Below are positions 36,841 through 48,591 of a DNA stretch of 64,000 nt, one piece after another. Under the pieces are notes generated by a model. That model worked only from the letters and a program-made list of their open reading frames with translations. It was not told the origin of the DNA and did not search any database. Source of the DNA: Panulirus ornatus (lineage: Eukaryota; Arthropoda; Malacostraca; Decapoda; Palinuridae); the NCBI RefSeq assembly GCF_036320965.1, contig NC_092250.1, positions 13,778,100 to 13,842,099 of the forward strand, in the 5' to 3' direction. Numbering within the stretch: the first letter of the stretch is position 1; each line of letters opens with the position of its first letter. Made by a program: the position numbers and the translations under genes.

Positions 36841-37648
36841 GTTTTGCGCTTCTGTGGTTATTTCAGTGTGTATGTGTTCTGTCAGCCCTGTTAAAAACGG
36901 GAATTGGACAGAGAAGCCTTTACAAACGTACAGGGTTGGAGGTCAGTATGCTGACTACTAATCATAGATAATCACCATGATTTGAGCTTGGACTGTTCCC
37001 TACGGCAGTTATTACGGGTTGGTGTAGTTACAATGCAGTCGTAGTGCTGAGCTGCAGGTCGGGAGCGAAAGGTCCCAGGTGGCAAGATGGTAGTGCCAGG
37101 TGGTGAGCTCAAAGGATCTATTCGCCACATTCTGAGCTGTCGGATGAATTCCAATTGATCCCTGAAGAAAATCACGAGAGCCAGTTGGTTGAGCGGCTTG
37201 ACCAGTCGTGTGAGAGGAGGGTCTGAGGGTGATTCTACATACCCTCGCTCTCTTCTTCTACAGTAGTCTTTGTTGTGTAGTGTGCACGTCGTAACCTATT
37301 TGTGGGTAAGGGGAGGGAGCTTGTATACTCATAAGGCCCTAATTTTCATCCCCCTGTTTCATTATCATACAGTTTCTTGAATATTCAGCGGTAAATGCAT
37401 TTACATCTTCCTCACTTACTTTGTTCCATGAATCTCTAACTCTGTTGCATGAGATGTGCTTCATCATTTCCTTCCATGGACTTTTCTTGCCCAACTCCCA
37501 GTTGTGCTTGTTTGCTCCGGGCTCTCCTCTAGCTTCAGAGGGAACGCCTTGATATTAACGTTGTCACGGCGTCTCAGACATCTATATGTGGCTTTTATAA
37601 TCTACCCTGACTCATCTTTCTTCAGATGTGGGCAGACTTGGTGTTCCC

Positions 37649-37650
<2 letters not shown>

Positions 37651-37729
<79 letters not shown>
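37651..37729. repeat. (CT)n microsatellite
   Basis: About 39 CT units. Confidence 0.98.
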
Positions 37730-37731
<2 letters not shown>

Positions 37732-37899
37732 TCTCCTTCCTTTCACTCTGGTACCATCCTTGGTATATTCCTTTTGTGTTCCCTCCAGTGATCCTCTGTG
37801 GCTCGAGAAAACCAGACTGCTCCGCTATATTCCCTCGAATGGCAAATATTCGTCGCGTATATCTTTCGGAACATCTCACAGTCCTTGAAATTGATGGCA

Positions 37900-38560
37900 G
37901 ATTTTACATTGACCTAAATATATAGTTTGCTTCCCTTTCGATCTTTGCCTCATGATTTCCCGGCGAGACAAGTTAGGCTCTTAAGCCTTTATGTATTTCT
38001 CCCAACTCTCCATCTGGTCTGTTTAGATCTCTCTCCATCTTAAGGACTCTATGTTTGTTGAGGTTTAAAGTTCATAAGCCATTGGTCCAAGCATTGCTAC
38101 AACTTGTACAGCTCTCTTGCATTATGACTTGGTTCCCGCTGCTTCCCACTTCCATAATTCTAACCTCATCAGAACATATAAACAGAGCGGCATCCACCTC
38201 TTATGGCAAATCACTTACGTAGATGAGGAAGAGCAGTGGCTCCAGCATGGAGCCCCAGAGGGACCACTTTTGTTCAATCGTGGCCCCAGTTTCATAAGGA
38301 TCCCCTGACATACGTTTTCTGTTCCTTTTCATTTACGTAGCAGTTCATCCATTGCTGCAGCCCTCCTGTGAGCGCCTTGCTTGGATGTGTAGCTTTATCA
38401 ATACTCTTTTGTTGGAGCTAAGTATCAAAGACCCACCTATCCTTTTATATATTTCTAAGATATCGCTTACTCGCTCAAAATGATTCAGTGGAATCGTTGC
38501 ACAAGATCTCCTATGAAACCCACGTCGTCTTTCATTCAGGTATCTGATACCAGTCTAGTA
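37900..38560 (-). pseudogene. Degenerate LINE reverse transcriptase (CR1/Jockey type)
   Basis: Minus-strand frames carry RRRGFHRRSCATIPLNHFER (near 38480), a motif corresponding to the GFRxxRSCxTNLL block. These are followed by WMNCYVNEKEQKTYV (near 38330) and SLWGSMLEPLLFLIYVSDLP (near 38210), the decayed GVPQGSVLxPLLFLIYxNDLP block. The catalytic FADD segment after it is unrecognisable. Multiple stops and frameshifts indicate an old relic. Confidence 0.72.
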
Positions 38561-38743
38561 CTAACCTGTTTGCTTTCTAATTATTTTCCCCAGCATTGCC
38601 AGATACCAAGGTTATAAGATACGACCCCTCAATCTGTTTCCCTTGAAGTAGGGTTTCTAAGGCGTTTTAACTTTGTTCATTATTACTTATATTAATGTGA
38701 GGTGACATGTTTTTTCTGGAGTGTTTATTGAAGTGCTTAACTT

Positions 38744-38744
<1 letters not shown>

Positions 38745-38797
<53 letters not shown>

Positions 38798-38812
38798 TGT
38801 CTGTCTGTGTCT
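38745..38812. repeat. (GT)n microsatellite upstream of exon A
   Basis: GT units with GTCT end. Further short (GT)n and (CT)n runs lead up to the exon A acceptor. Confidence 0.97.
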
Positions 38813-38934
38813 TTTTTACATGTCAAACAATGGTCTGTGTGACCCGAAGGAGGTGTGTGTGTGTGTGTATCCTCGAGACTTAACGCTATGATCTCTCTCT
38901 CTCCTTGGGTGTGTGTGTGTGTACACCCGACCAG

Positions 38935-39168
38935 ACCTGTCGGTGGCTGTCGTCTCCGCCTGGGACGCCGACGACGCCATAGAAGGCACCAACGCCAGGC
39001 TCACCTACTCCATCGAGAAGAACGTCATTGACGAGAAGTCCGGAGAGGCCATCTTCGCCGTCCACCCCGAGACGGGTCTGGTGAGGACGGCCCTCTGCTG
39101 CCTCGACCGTGAGACGACACCGGAGTACAATATCCAGGTCGTCGCCTCAGATGGTGGAGGACTGAAAG
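38935..39168 (+). CDS. Cadherin (neural-cadherin-like) internal exon A
   Basis: This exon encodes most of one extracellular cadherin (EC) repeat of a classical cadherin, a calcium-dependent adhesion protein of the plasma membrane. The acceptor is CCGACCAG before 38935 and the donor is AAAG followed by GTGAGT at 39169. The exon is 234 nt, entered and left in the same phase (one base of a split codon at its end). Visible motifs are SAWDADD near the start, AVHPETG, the calcium-binding LDRET, and VASDGGG at the end. The last codon joins to exon B to read ...GLKG/TGTVVIRLADVNDN, which is normal cadherin order. GC content is higher than in the flanking DNA. The preceding exon is not in the window. 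The 3' end and donor are tandemly amplified directly downstream (39169-39728). The cadherin assignment is firm; the CadN class is inferred from motif order. Confidence 0.93.
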
Positions 39169-39728
39169 GTGAGTCTTCTAGAACCTCAGACTGAAAGATG
39201 AGTGTTCTAGAACCTCAGACTGAAAGGTGAGTGTTCTAGAACCTCAGATGGTGGAGGACTGAAAGGTGAGTCTTCTAGAGCCTCAGATGGTGGAGGACTG
39301 AAAGGTGAGTCTTCTAGAGCCTCAGATAGTAGAGGACTGAAAGGTAAGTGTTCTAGAGCCTCAGATGGTGGAGGACTGAAAGGTGAGTCTTCTAGAACGT
39401 CAGACTGAAAGGTGAGTGTTCTAGAACCTCAGATGGTGGAGGACTGGAAGGTGAGTGTTCTAGAGCCTCAGATGGTGGAGGACTGAAAGGTGAGTCTTCT
39501 AGAGCCTCAGACTGAAAGGTGAGTGTTCTAGAACCTCAGATGGTGGAGGACTGAAAGGTGAGTGTTCTAGAGCCTCAGATGGTGGAGGACTGAAAGGTGA
39601 GTCTTCTAGAGCCTCAGATGGTAGAGGACTGAAAGGTGAGTCTTCTAGAGCCTCAGATGGTGGAGGACTGAAAGGTGAGTCTTCTAGAGCCTCAGATGGT
39701 GGAGGACTGAAAGGTGAGTCTTCTAGAG
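39145..39728 (+). repeat. Tandem array of an exon/intron junction (splice donor minisatellite)
   Basis: Sixteen tandem units start inside exon A. Unit 1 (39145-39183) is the genuine exon end and donor; fifteen copies follow. Twelve units are 39 nt and four (units 2, 3, 8, 11) are 29 nt, lacking the same 10 bases. Each 39-nt unit carries CCTCAGATGGTGGAGGACTG, then AAAG and GTGAGT (GTAAGT in unit 6), then a TTCTAGA-containing end. The GT is kept in all units except unit 2, which has AT at 39198. Donor G positions are 39169, 39227, 39266, 39305, 39344, 39383, 39412, 39451, 39490, 39519, 39558, 39597, 39636, 39675 and 39714. Reading on past the true donor meets a TGA at 39192-39194. Confidence 0.97.
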
Positions 39729-39756
39729 CTCTATAAGATCTACGAACTTATCCAGA

Positions 39757-39763
39757 TGGAGAG

Positions 39764-39837
<74 letters not shown>
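39757..39837. repeat. (GATA)n(GA)n microsatellite
   Basis: Lies 30 bp after the donor array. Confidence 0.97.
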
Positions 39838-39839
<2 letters not shown>

Positions 39840-40371
39840 AGGATGACTATGCCAGCTGTCGAACCCTAGGAAGATGTGGGGGAGCGAAAGATGAATGATC
39901 CCATATTGTAAGGATGTGGGAGCTTGTTCGAGTGGCGAGCTGAAGGGTGATTATTATTCTTGCTGTCGAAGCCTAAGAGAATACTACGAGGGTTTAGAGA
40001 TGAAATAGAGAGAACGCTATGTTCCACGTAGCACGTCATCCAGGCTCTGTGTCAAGGTAAGTAAGGGAGTGAGCTACGATTTCCCCAGGAGTAAGACTGA
40101 AGCCCAGAGATTAGTGTCATCTGTGTAGTCTAAGACTTAAGCAGAGGGTGGGTTCAGATGGAGGTGGAATCAAATGTGAGCTGTTTTCAGAGGTTGGATT
40201 CAAGGTGGTGAGTGAGTGGGAGGCACTTGCTCGTCACTTAGAATCAGAGGAAAAGATATTGAGATAGTGGTAACACAAGGCAGCACGGAGGCAAATTACT
40301 CCACGGGTGAGTCTATGCAACACACACCTGCAGCACACACACACACCCCTTTTGGCCACACTACCTACACG

Positions 40372-40373
<2 letters not shown>

Positions 40374-40431
<58 letters not shown>
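40374..40431. repeat. (CT)n microsatellite
   Basis: About 28 CT units. Confidence 0.98.
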
Positions 40432-40434
<3 letters not shown>

Positions 40435-41087
40435 AGTGGATGACGCTGGCAAAAATGATAGTAACATTAGTTCACTGTTGCACATGTATTCAATGTTGTG
40501 GCAGATGCCGCCTCACATCTGTCACAAATCTCCAATGACCTCATTTGAAAATATCTGTACATTGTATGATGGGTTACATTTTTGTAGATGAGAAAATTCG
40601 AAAAGAAAAAAAAAAAATTTTGAACGAGAACTGAAGGAATAATATTGCAGTTTCACAAGGTCAAGAATATGGAAATCGATATTTCAATATCTTGTTACAT
40701 TTGCCTCAAACAGAACTGAAAGAAAAAGGCTAGTTCATATCCGTCGCATCGTAAAATGAATGAAGGTACATTTCTTCATTTCCACTGGAAAACTACATTC
40801 ATACTATTATTGTAAAGGAATTTTGACATCCTTTAAGGTTGACAGGTAGAGTTCAGTTAACAGGTACAGTTGCTCTAGAAAATATTGACAAAACTATTCA
40901 TTTAGGTTATATAGCAGGCTTGAGTCAGATTGGGCCTGATATAGAAAACGATGAACGTAATAAAGTGATCTCTTCGGGGACTAAGAACTTCATCTTATAT
41001 TCTGACCTGGTTGTGTCTGGGGGGTGGTTTGGTCCAGTGCGTGTCGTAGCCGATACCCCAAAGGCTTGACAGACCTCAGGAATCATG

Positions 41088-41194
41088 TATGGGATTGCTT
41101 TTCCTTGAGGCTAAGTCTTGAGCCCCGTCAGAGCTGCGAGTATGGGATTGCTTTTCCTTGAGGCTAAGTCTTGAGCCCCGTCAGAGCTGACGAG
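41088..41194 (+). repeat. 53-bp duplication
   Basis: Two near-identical copies of TATGGGATTGCTTTTCCTTG with AGGCTAAGTCTTGAGCCCCG and TCAGAGCTG, at 41088 and 41141. Confidence 0.95.
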
Positions 41195-42871
41195 GCCCAA
41201 CGTTGCATGCCACCTGTGAAGCTTTCTTGTGGTTAACATCACTGGATTTCCTTCTCGTCTTGAGATACGAGACAAATTATCTCATATGAGATCTTGGTTT
41301 ACGTTTGGATCTTTAGTAATGGCGCCTGTGGATGGCAAGGGTAAGAAGTCGTGTCAAATAGATCTGGGTATCCAAGTCCTCTCAGCTAGCCAGCAGAGAG
41401 CTGAGGAGGGTAAGGTAGCTTCTCATGTATTGCACAGGAGCGAATTAAAGGCAAGGGCTGTAAGGATGGATTACCTACCATGGATAGTGGTAATTTGAAG
41501 GAGAGATGAAGGAGGGAGGAGTATGAGAAGGACGTCTGTTGAAAACAATAGAAAGGCGCATGGGATGTATAGCCGTTTATAATTCGTAGGGAATTGCTAA
41601 GTTGGTCAAGATCATATAGGAGAACAGTTGAAGATATTGAAAAGAAGCTCACTATGAATGAAGAGGATTGATGGAGTTCGAGTTTCTATTGGACTTAGCA
41701 TGGTTATACCTGAGGAGTATACCAGAGGAATGATTTAAGATTTGAATGTAGTGGAATCATTTCGAGAACAGGTGGGTGCGAATGGAGAAGTCCGTCGTAC
41801 TTCACCAATATGTAGTTTCCAAAGTGACGAATAAAAGGCTGTATGAAATCGAGTCTCCCCATAGATTTGGGAGAGGATTGGATGATAGATAGATGGAATA
41901 CTGTTTACCTATCAAGTTTAACTCCTTATGTCGTTTAGATTCAGTAGATAAAGTCCGTAAGGATTGTCTTTCCAAGGCCATTTGTGCCTTTTCAGGGAAT
42001 TGATTTTTAAAGAGCTAGAACTTTTATCTTCAGCCCCGTATTGGTGGCGATGGGCGGTGGTACCCACTGAAGAGGTAGACTGGTTACCATGGTGTCCCGT
42101 CACTGAACATTTAAAAGTCCCAAGCTGGACTTTTCTATCTTTCCTTTGATCGTTTTATGAAGATTTATCTCTCATTTGTTCGTGGTAGAGACTATACATG
42201 GTAACTTGAAAACGTGAAATATCGTAAAAGGGATAATTTTCCTGGGTCCAGTGTGAAAAGTCTTTGGATTAAACTAGACGAGGAGGAGGAGCAATGGAAT
42301 TAGTGAGGCTATAAGTAATTGCGAGTGGTATAACTTGCCCTGAAACTGTATGTGTACCCATTCCATCCTCCGCTGGTATTAAGTCCCCTTAGCTTCCCGC
42401 TCATGAACTCGGTTTGTTCAGCCAGTGTTCGTTTAAAGATTAACATACTGGGAAGAGCCTGAACATCATTAATTCGTGAAATAGGTCTTCTAGTATGAAT
42501 GCAGACTTGACTCATTCTCATCCACCAGAGAATGGTTGAAATATTCGGGCATCTTATGACAATATTCTCCAGGGAAATGATATAGTCGAATATTCTATAT
42601 TCTAAGTATTTTTAAATTGAAAACAAAATGCCTCGTCGTAGAAAATATATATATATATATATACTTTTGCATGCAAGTTGATATTTTTGTTACAGTTGTG
42701 ATCCAATGACAGAGATTCAGAAAAATATTGTTATTGAAAAATGTCATAGATTTTTAGTTGTGATTCTCAAGAGAGACGCACGGGCAGTAGACGACACGTA
42801 GTGACGACCCGACCATATATATATATGCTGAAAAAATAGAAGAAAAAGAGCATGGCACTGGAAACACGAGA

Positions 42872-42909
42872 TCCTGAGCGCTTTCGTGTATTACCATATC
42901 TTCAGAGGA
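42872..42909 (-). ncRNA. Hammerhead-ribozyme-like motif, family C
   Basis: Minus strand: CTGAAGA (42905-42899), a weak stem II, GAAA (42885-42882), palindromic stem III AGCGCT, C17, then AGGA pairing with TCCT for stem I. It is downstream, on the same strand, of the PLE remnant at 43196-43450. Stem II pairs poorly, so activity is doubtful. Confidence 0.6.
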
Positions 42910-43011
42910 CAGTGATTATCGTGCTTCCTTTTCCATGTGGTTTATTTGGCAATTTCTTGTAATCATATCATTAGGGGAGATATAAGAATGAGATAGAAGA
43001 CTCATAAGGCA

Positions 43012-43083
<72 letters not shown>
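43012..43083. repeat. (TA)n microsatellite
   Basis: Splits the PLE remnant at 43196 from its family-C ribozyme motif. Confidence 0.98.
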
Positions 43084-43086
<3 letters not shown>

Positions 43087-43195
43087 GAGGTTTTTCTGGT
43101 TTGTTGTTTTCATGCCAGTCATATGATTTTATTATGTGGAAAAGACAGGAAACCGTTTCCAAGTTTTGCCTACGACAAAGCTAACAAGTTTTTTT

Positions 43196-43450
43196 TTTTT
43201 TTACAGACTTTCACTAATATTCATGTTACAGTTCATTGTGTATTGAATAAGAGAAGATTCAGTGACATTTCTCTTGGTCAAGAAGTTACAGGTTATAACT
43301 GAATTAGCAACATTCCAATCAATACAGTGACCATGATTTCTAACACGACTGAACAAAGTATTTGAATCTTGTCCTGTTCTTATGCAGTATCTATGTCCTT
43401 AAGTCTGACACATAGATCCTTACCAGTCTACCCACTATAATACCTACTTC
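43196..43450 (-). pseudogene. Penelope-like element remnant, C-terminal part
   Basis: Minus-strand frames show a decayed GIY-YIG end (YYSGQTGKDLCVRLKDI near 43420), then LTKRNVTESSLIQYTMN (near 43270), which matches the TRNVTES/TRNIIES block of the other copies. It is followed downstream on the minus strand by the hammerhead-type motif at 42872-42909, after a (TA)n tract. Confidence 0.65.
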
Positions 43451-43529
43451 AGCTTTCGTAAGGTGATATTCTTAATAGCATTGTTATTGCTGAAAGCTAC
43501 ATTCACAATAACAATACTATTAGGAAAGT

Positions 43530-44110
43530 CTTAATAAAAATGACTCGCCAGAAATTTATGTGGGCTGTGTTTACAGAATACCTTGTCAAAGCTGTAATAT
43601 GCTTTATAATTGGAAAGATTGTAAGGGTCTCTCTGTAAAACTTAACTCGCGTAAATATAAGAACAGAACAAAATTCAGATGCATTTTCAAATCATGTTAG
43701 ATATTGTAGTGTACTGATCGTAATATTGCTGATACATGTATGACCTGTAACTCCTTGACCAGGAGAAATATCATTGAATCTTATATTATCATATGTGCCC
43801 AAAAAAAATTTTTTTACGTGAATATTAATGAAGGTCAATATAAACTAGATAGCTTTGTTGTGGGCAAAATTTGTGAAGTGTTTCCTGTCCTGTTCACATG
43901 ATAGAATTTTATGACAGGCAAGGTGCCAGGCTCGAGCACCACCAGCCGGAAACACTTTTATATACCAAAAGCGTCTTAGCTCCGCCTCGCTTGTATATAA
44001 ATACTGACTGCTCCTCGAGTCTTCTGTCTCATTCTCGTATCTCTCCGGGCGATGTGACTATACACGAAAGTGCACTCGGGCTTATCGTGTTTCATCTTTT
44101 CTCCGTGGTT
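43530..44110 (+). pseudogene. Penelope-like element remnant, GIY-YIG region
   Basis: Plus-strand frames show PEIYVGCVYRIPCQSCNMLY (43550-43610), RKYKNRTKF (near 43655) and LTRRNIIESYI (43757-43790), then YKLDSFVVGKICEVF (near 43840-43885). It is therefore a decayed GIY-YIG end and C-terminus. A damaged family-A hammerhead-type motif follows at 44046-44082. This fragment and the minus-strand one at 43196-43450 are arranged head to head. Confidence 0.68.
44046..44082 (+). ncRNA. Damaged family-A hammerhead-type motif
   Basis: The GAAA box and palindromic AGTGCACT are kept (44065-44076), but CTGATGA is degraded to GGGCGATG. Expected to be dead. It follows the PLE remnant at 43530-44110 and abuts (TA)n at 44117. 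Confidence 0.55.
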
Positions 44111-44114
44111 GTCA

Positions 44115-44116
<2 letters not shown>

Positions 44117-44183
<67 letters not shown>
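44117..44183. repeat. (TA)n microsatellite
   Basis: Abuts the end of the damaged family-A ribozyme unit. Confidence 0.98.
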
Positions 44184-44188
<5 letters not shown>

Positions 44189-44189
44189 T

Positions 44190-46000
44190 GCTTATGATAA
44201 TACATGGAAATCAGGCGTCATCCTAACCTCTTCCCCACACACTTTTGCCTACGCTCTTGCCCTCATCCACACCTACCATACATACATACCATCCCTCTCC
44301 TATCACATTATCATGCCCTTTATACACCGGCCTACCGTATCTCCCACTACCCATCCTCACACACAGAGAGAGAGAGAGAGAATCTCGAACCTCTCTCGCT
44401 CTCTCTCTCTCTCTCTAGTCGTGTGTTTTGATTCCTTCACGTAAATCCCCCATGTGTTACATTGAGCAATTCACAGAAACGCGATCGGCACGAAGTCCTG
44501 CCATGTAGACCGAATCACAGAGACACGACAACGAATGATAACGTAATCTCAATACAGAGACGGGGTAGGAAATCAGAGACCGTGCCGCCTCCGACCAAGG
44601 CTTTGTTAGCGTCAGATCTGGAGCTCGCATTTCCAGCCTCCCAAAGTGAGCCACTGATGGTCGAGAGAGGCGTGTCCAGCAGCATCCCTGAGCCTACAAC
44701 GTCTAACAGAGGTCGGACTCCACCTCGAGTTTAGGAAGTTACTGCCCCGCCTGACATATCCAACCAGACGCACTTCTGTGAGAGGTTTAAGTGATGAAAT
44801 ATACACAGCAGTGGTGTCTTGACGTCCCTCAAGACGCATACATCAGTGGTGTGTGTGTGTGTGTGTTTGAGTAAGGAGTACGGCAGGAACATGCCTTCCC
44901 AGCAGAGAGATTCCTCATCTGTTCTTTCCGTTCCATATTTTCGTATCCCTAATACCCTGTCCTTTGTTTCTCTTCCATATTTTTTGCTCTTTAGTTTATT
45001 CTCCTCTCCCGCCCTTGCTTATTTCCTCGTTTTCTTCTCCCCCTCTCTCGTAATTTTCCCTTTTTCCAGTTCCCTATCCCTTTTTCTTCCTGTTTTCCAT
45101 TTCTTTACTGCTTCTCCCCTCCCTTTTCCCCACTGTATATCCCTTTCACCGCTTTCCCCTTCCTTCTTCCTGTACAGCATAGCACTGGACTTCTCTTTCA
45201 TCCATTGTCTTTCCGTATTCCTATAACCATTCAGTCCCACAAACACACGGAGAACTTAGGTAAATGGTTGCTGGATTTCTTCCTCCCATACTCATTATTT
45301 TTTGGCTCTTGCTATGTTGACTCACACACGCTTAAAAGTCATGATACGAAACATTAATTAGTAACGGTAACTTTATAACATCCACGTACTTCAACTTCAT
45401 TCTAACCTTACGGAGAAGAGGCTAAAGTACTTCCTCTCCAGAGTACTCGTCCGCTAGAAGTAGATGCGAATGTTATATACATTCATTCTTTTTCTATAGC
45501 ATTTCCATCCTCGTATACTTTCTTTGCTACATGATGTTCCTTTATGGTTATCATTTTGCTTGTTGATATGCTGGAGGGAGTGTGGAGGAGGCCTCTGCTT
45601 TATTGATCTCTCTGTCTGTGTAGATACAAGATAATTCAAGTTTCTATGGTGTTCTCCAGCTGATTACCGTCCTCGTAGACCATTAGGTATTCAGCACTAC
45701 AACTCCTCTTTACCTCCCCCCTCGTTCCCTTCGTCCTCCACTCCTCCGTACCCAGGTATTCTCCCCACCCAATATCCTCCTGTCGCCCCAGTGCCTCTCC
45801 TCCCGTGTGTGGTGGCCCAGGGTGAACGGCGCGTCTATATATAGGCAGGTATTGTTGACGCATCCTTATGACTGGTAGCAGAGGTGGGCTTGGTGGAGTG
45901 TGTGGCCACGGGGCATTGCAACCCTTAGGAGTGTGGCCTTGAGCTATAAGGCGAGTGTGACCTTAAGGAAACGTAGCATCGAAAAGAGTATGATCTAAAT
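44190..46000. other. Intron sequence, no recognised gene feature
   Basis: Includes a pyrimidine-rich stretch at 44930-45230 (TTTTCC and CCTCTC runs) with open frames that reflect composition only. Confidence 0.55.
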
Positions 46001-46790
46001 TACGAGTGGCTCTGAGAGAGGAGGATCCACAGAGGATGCAGTCCCAAAGGAATGCGACTGCGATTAGGTGCGCCGATGAGAGACTGATCCATTTAAGGTA
46101 CAGCTTTGAGGGAGTATAATCCATTGTGGCTACGAGACACCGTTAACTATAGATCGAGTGCTTGATGGCGTCTAGCGTAAAGGAAATGTGGTTGTGAGGG
46201 AGTATGTAGCTCCGGGCGTGTGTCGTACGGATATTGTACTTTCGAGGGAGCGGTGTTTCTAGGGAATATGGCCCACACTTAGTGTGGCCTTTACAAAGTC
46301 TCTTTGGCCTTGTGTGAGTCATGGCTTAAGAGAGAGTTTTCAATCACAAGAGCGAGTCACACCAGAATGATGCGTCCTCAAGGATTGCCAAGGCCGGGTT
46401 GAGGGTTGGCTGTGAAGGAGTGTGAGTAAAAGAATGTGGCCAGAAGCGATTGCGTTGCTGAATGTATCCCTTGTCAATTCGGTGACTCGAGAAATGTTTT
46501 CTGAAGAAGTGTGACCTCCAGAAGATGTTGCCTGTTAGAACTGTGGTCCATGAGTGGGTTTAGTCACAAGGGAGTATGAACCCGCTGAAGAGTCACCTGT
46601 AGGTGATGTTACCTCCTTGGTATGTGACCCTGAAGGAATGTGATTCCATGGTAATGTGACCCCAAGAGAGTGTAGTGATCCCGAGGTAATGTGACCCCAA
46701 GAGAGTGTAGTGGTCCCGAGGTACTGTGTGACCCCTTAGTAGTGCGGCTGTCAGTAGCTACTGTGTGACCCCAAAAGAGTGTAGTAATTG
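46000..46790 (+). repeat. Old degenerate tandem sequence (GTGTGACC type)
   Basis: GTGTGGCC, AATGTGACCCC and GAGTGTAGT elements recur every 25-40 bp with heavy divergence. The freshest part is 46655-46770 (TAGTGATCCCGAGGTAATGT twice). Confidence 0.7.
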
Positions 46791-47024
46791 GAGGTTATAA
46801 GTGACCTCGAGGAACTGTTTGGTCTCGAGATAATACGACCCTCAATGGAGGATGGTGTCGGGGGGGGGGAGTGTAGTAGCCTGAGGGAGGAAGGGAAGGG
46901 AGAAGAAGTATGTCAGTGGAGGATCCCTTCCTCCGTCAGTAGCACGAGAAATGACCCTAGTGATCCCAAGGGACGACCTTATCCAACGTCTTCATGTTGA
47001 GGGAGGTTCATTCCCTCGCTATCC

Positions 47025-47029
<5 letters not shown>

Positions 47030-47108
<79 letters not shown>
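47030..47108. repeat. (CT)n microsatellite
   Basis: About 39 CT units. Confidence 0.98.
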
Positions 47109-47110
<2 letters not shown>

Positions 47111-47179
47111 TCGTTAGAGTAGCCCTTTCCCATCTCGCCCCTGATTATGATGCCCATATTACTCACAGAGACACCCCAT

Positions 47180-47460
47180 AGCTCATAATGACTCCCTGTG
47201 TTCATCATAATCATCCCACATCACTTCCAGTGACCTCGCATCACTCACAATGTCATCATTTCTCTCACAGTCATCCTCTCACACGAAGACTCTCTGGCTG
47301 ACAGTGGAAACCACGTCACTCTCACATTGCCCCGGACACTCACAATGGTACCCGCGTTGCTCACAAGGATCTAACATCACTCACAATACAAATCCCACGT
47401 CACTGATCAGCAGTTGATGACAGAACTCACAGACTTGACACACCGATAGCTCACAGTGAG
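47180..47460 (+). repeat. Old degenerate tandem sequence (CACTCACAATG type)
   Basis: CACATCACT, CTCACAATG and CTCACAGTG recur about every 25-30 bp with many differences. Confidence 0.65.
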
Positions 47461-47579
47461 GCCACGCCACATGCCTGTTTATCTCCCATATGAGTAAGTA
47501 TGGTGTCATTTGGCTCAGAATAACCCCAGGCGTCTGGTATCAACGCTACCCCGTCGTCACTGACTCTGGGACCTTTTGC

Positions 47580-48370
47580 AAGCCTCCCCACGTCCCTCAG
47601 AGTGAATATCTCCACGAATATCTCGAGGAAGTCGAATCTTACCAGCATATCCCTGTGAATATCGCCAGAGTCTTGGAAGTTCAATACCACGAGGGTTTGA
47701 TGTTGAATATCTCTCTATCTTGAGTCATCTTGAATACATCCAGAGTATGATTTTAGATATAGATAGGGTTTGATTTTGAATTTTTGCAAGTGTTTGATGA
47801 GGAATATCGCAATATACTTGAATACAGTTGTCGTCAGTGATATTCTCTCAATATCATTAATGCTTCACGTTACCTAGTGACACAGTTGGAGGTAGAATAT
47901 CGCCAACACATGAGCATGATTACAGCCTGCGTATGATGCTGGATATTGCTATCATTCACCGATGAATATCACTGCCACATGCTAGATATTGACAGACAGT
48001 GGCGTTCAATATTGCCAGTGCTCGTTCAATGTTGCCAGTACGTGTCGTTCAATGCCTTACGTTGAACACAGCCACTTCCTGTCGGTGCTTAATGCTAAAT
48101 ATCGCCAATACTTGACGCTGAATATCATCACTGCCTCTCACTGAATATCGCCACCAGGTGACAGTGAACATCAGCAAATGATTCTCTTTTAATATCATCA
48201 GTACATCATGTGCTAAATGACATGAGTTTCACATTCAATATCCCCGATGGGTCGTGCCGAATATTGGCAATGCTTAGCACTGAGCAATGCCTTTCCTTGA
48301 CGTCCAATATTGCCAGAGTTTGAGTTTAAATATTGCCATATCCTAACGTATGATATCGCCAGATCCTGAT
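47580..48370 (+). repeat. Old degenerate tandem sequence (GAATATCGCCA type)
   Basis: GAATATCGCCA, AATATTGCCAG and AATATCATCA recur more than fifteen times at about 30-bp intervals. Confidence 0.7.
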
Positions 48371-48397
48371 ATTCAGTATTCATATATATTCTTAATA

Positions 48398-48590
48398 GTA
48401 TGATGGTGTAGCACTTATAGCGTTCCTGACCATTGATGCATTCAAGAGTCGAACTATAGGTTCGAATCCTGGTTGAGGCAGTCGATCCACAGTCAACCCA
48501 GCTGTTCATCCACCACTTGGGGTGGGTTAATGGGATGGCCTTGATTAGGTACCTCAGCTCCCGTACCGTCTCAGTTTATATAAAAAAAAA
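48398..48590 (+). repeat. tRNA-derived SINE
   Basis: Box A-like ATGGTGTAGCACTTATAGCG and box B GGTTCGAATCC, then CAACCCAGCTGTTCATCCAC and a tail ending in poly(A) near 48580. The family resembles the copy at 24437. Confidence 0.72.
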
Positions 48591-48591
48591 T

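Larger units (their letters stand above)
39840..42640. other. Intron sequence, no recognised gene feature
   Basis: Lies in the cadherin intron A-B. Apart from the (CT)n and the 53-bp duplication already listed, nothing is recognised. Confidence 0.6.

Noticed and set aside
37622..37925. Open frames rich in Ser-Leu or Arg-Glu over (CT)n or (GA)n
   Set aside because: They are composition artefacts of the dinucleotide tract.
39169..39728. The donor array as coding sequence for a 13-residue repeat (ASDGGGLKGESSR)
   Set aside because: The 29-nt units shift the frame, and a TGA at 39192 stops the reading in the second unit.
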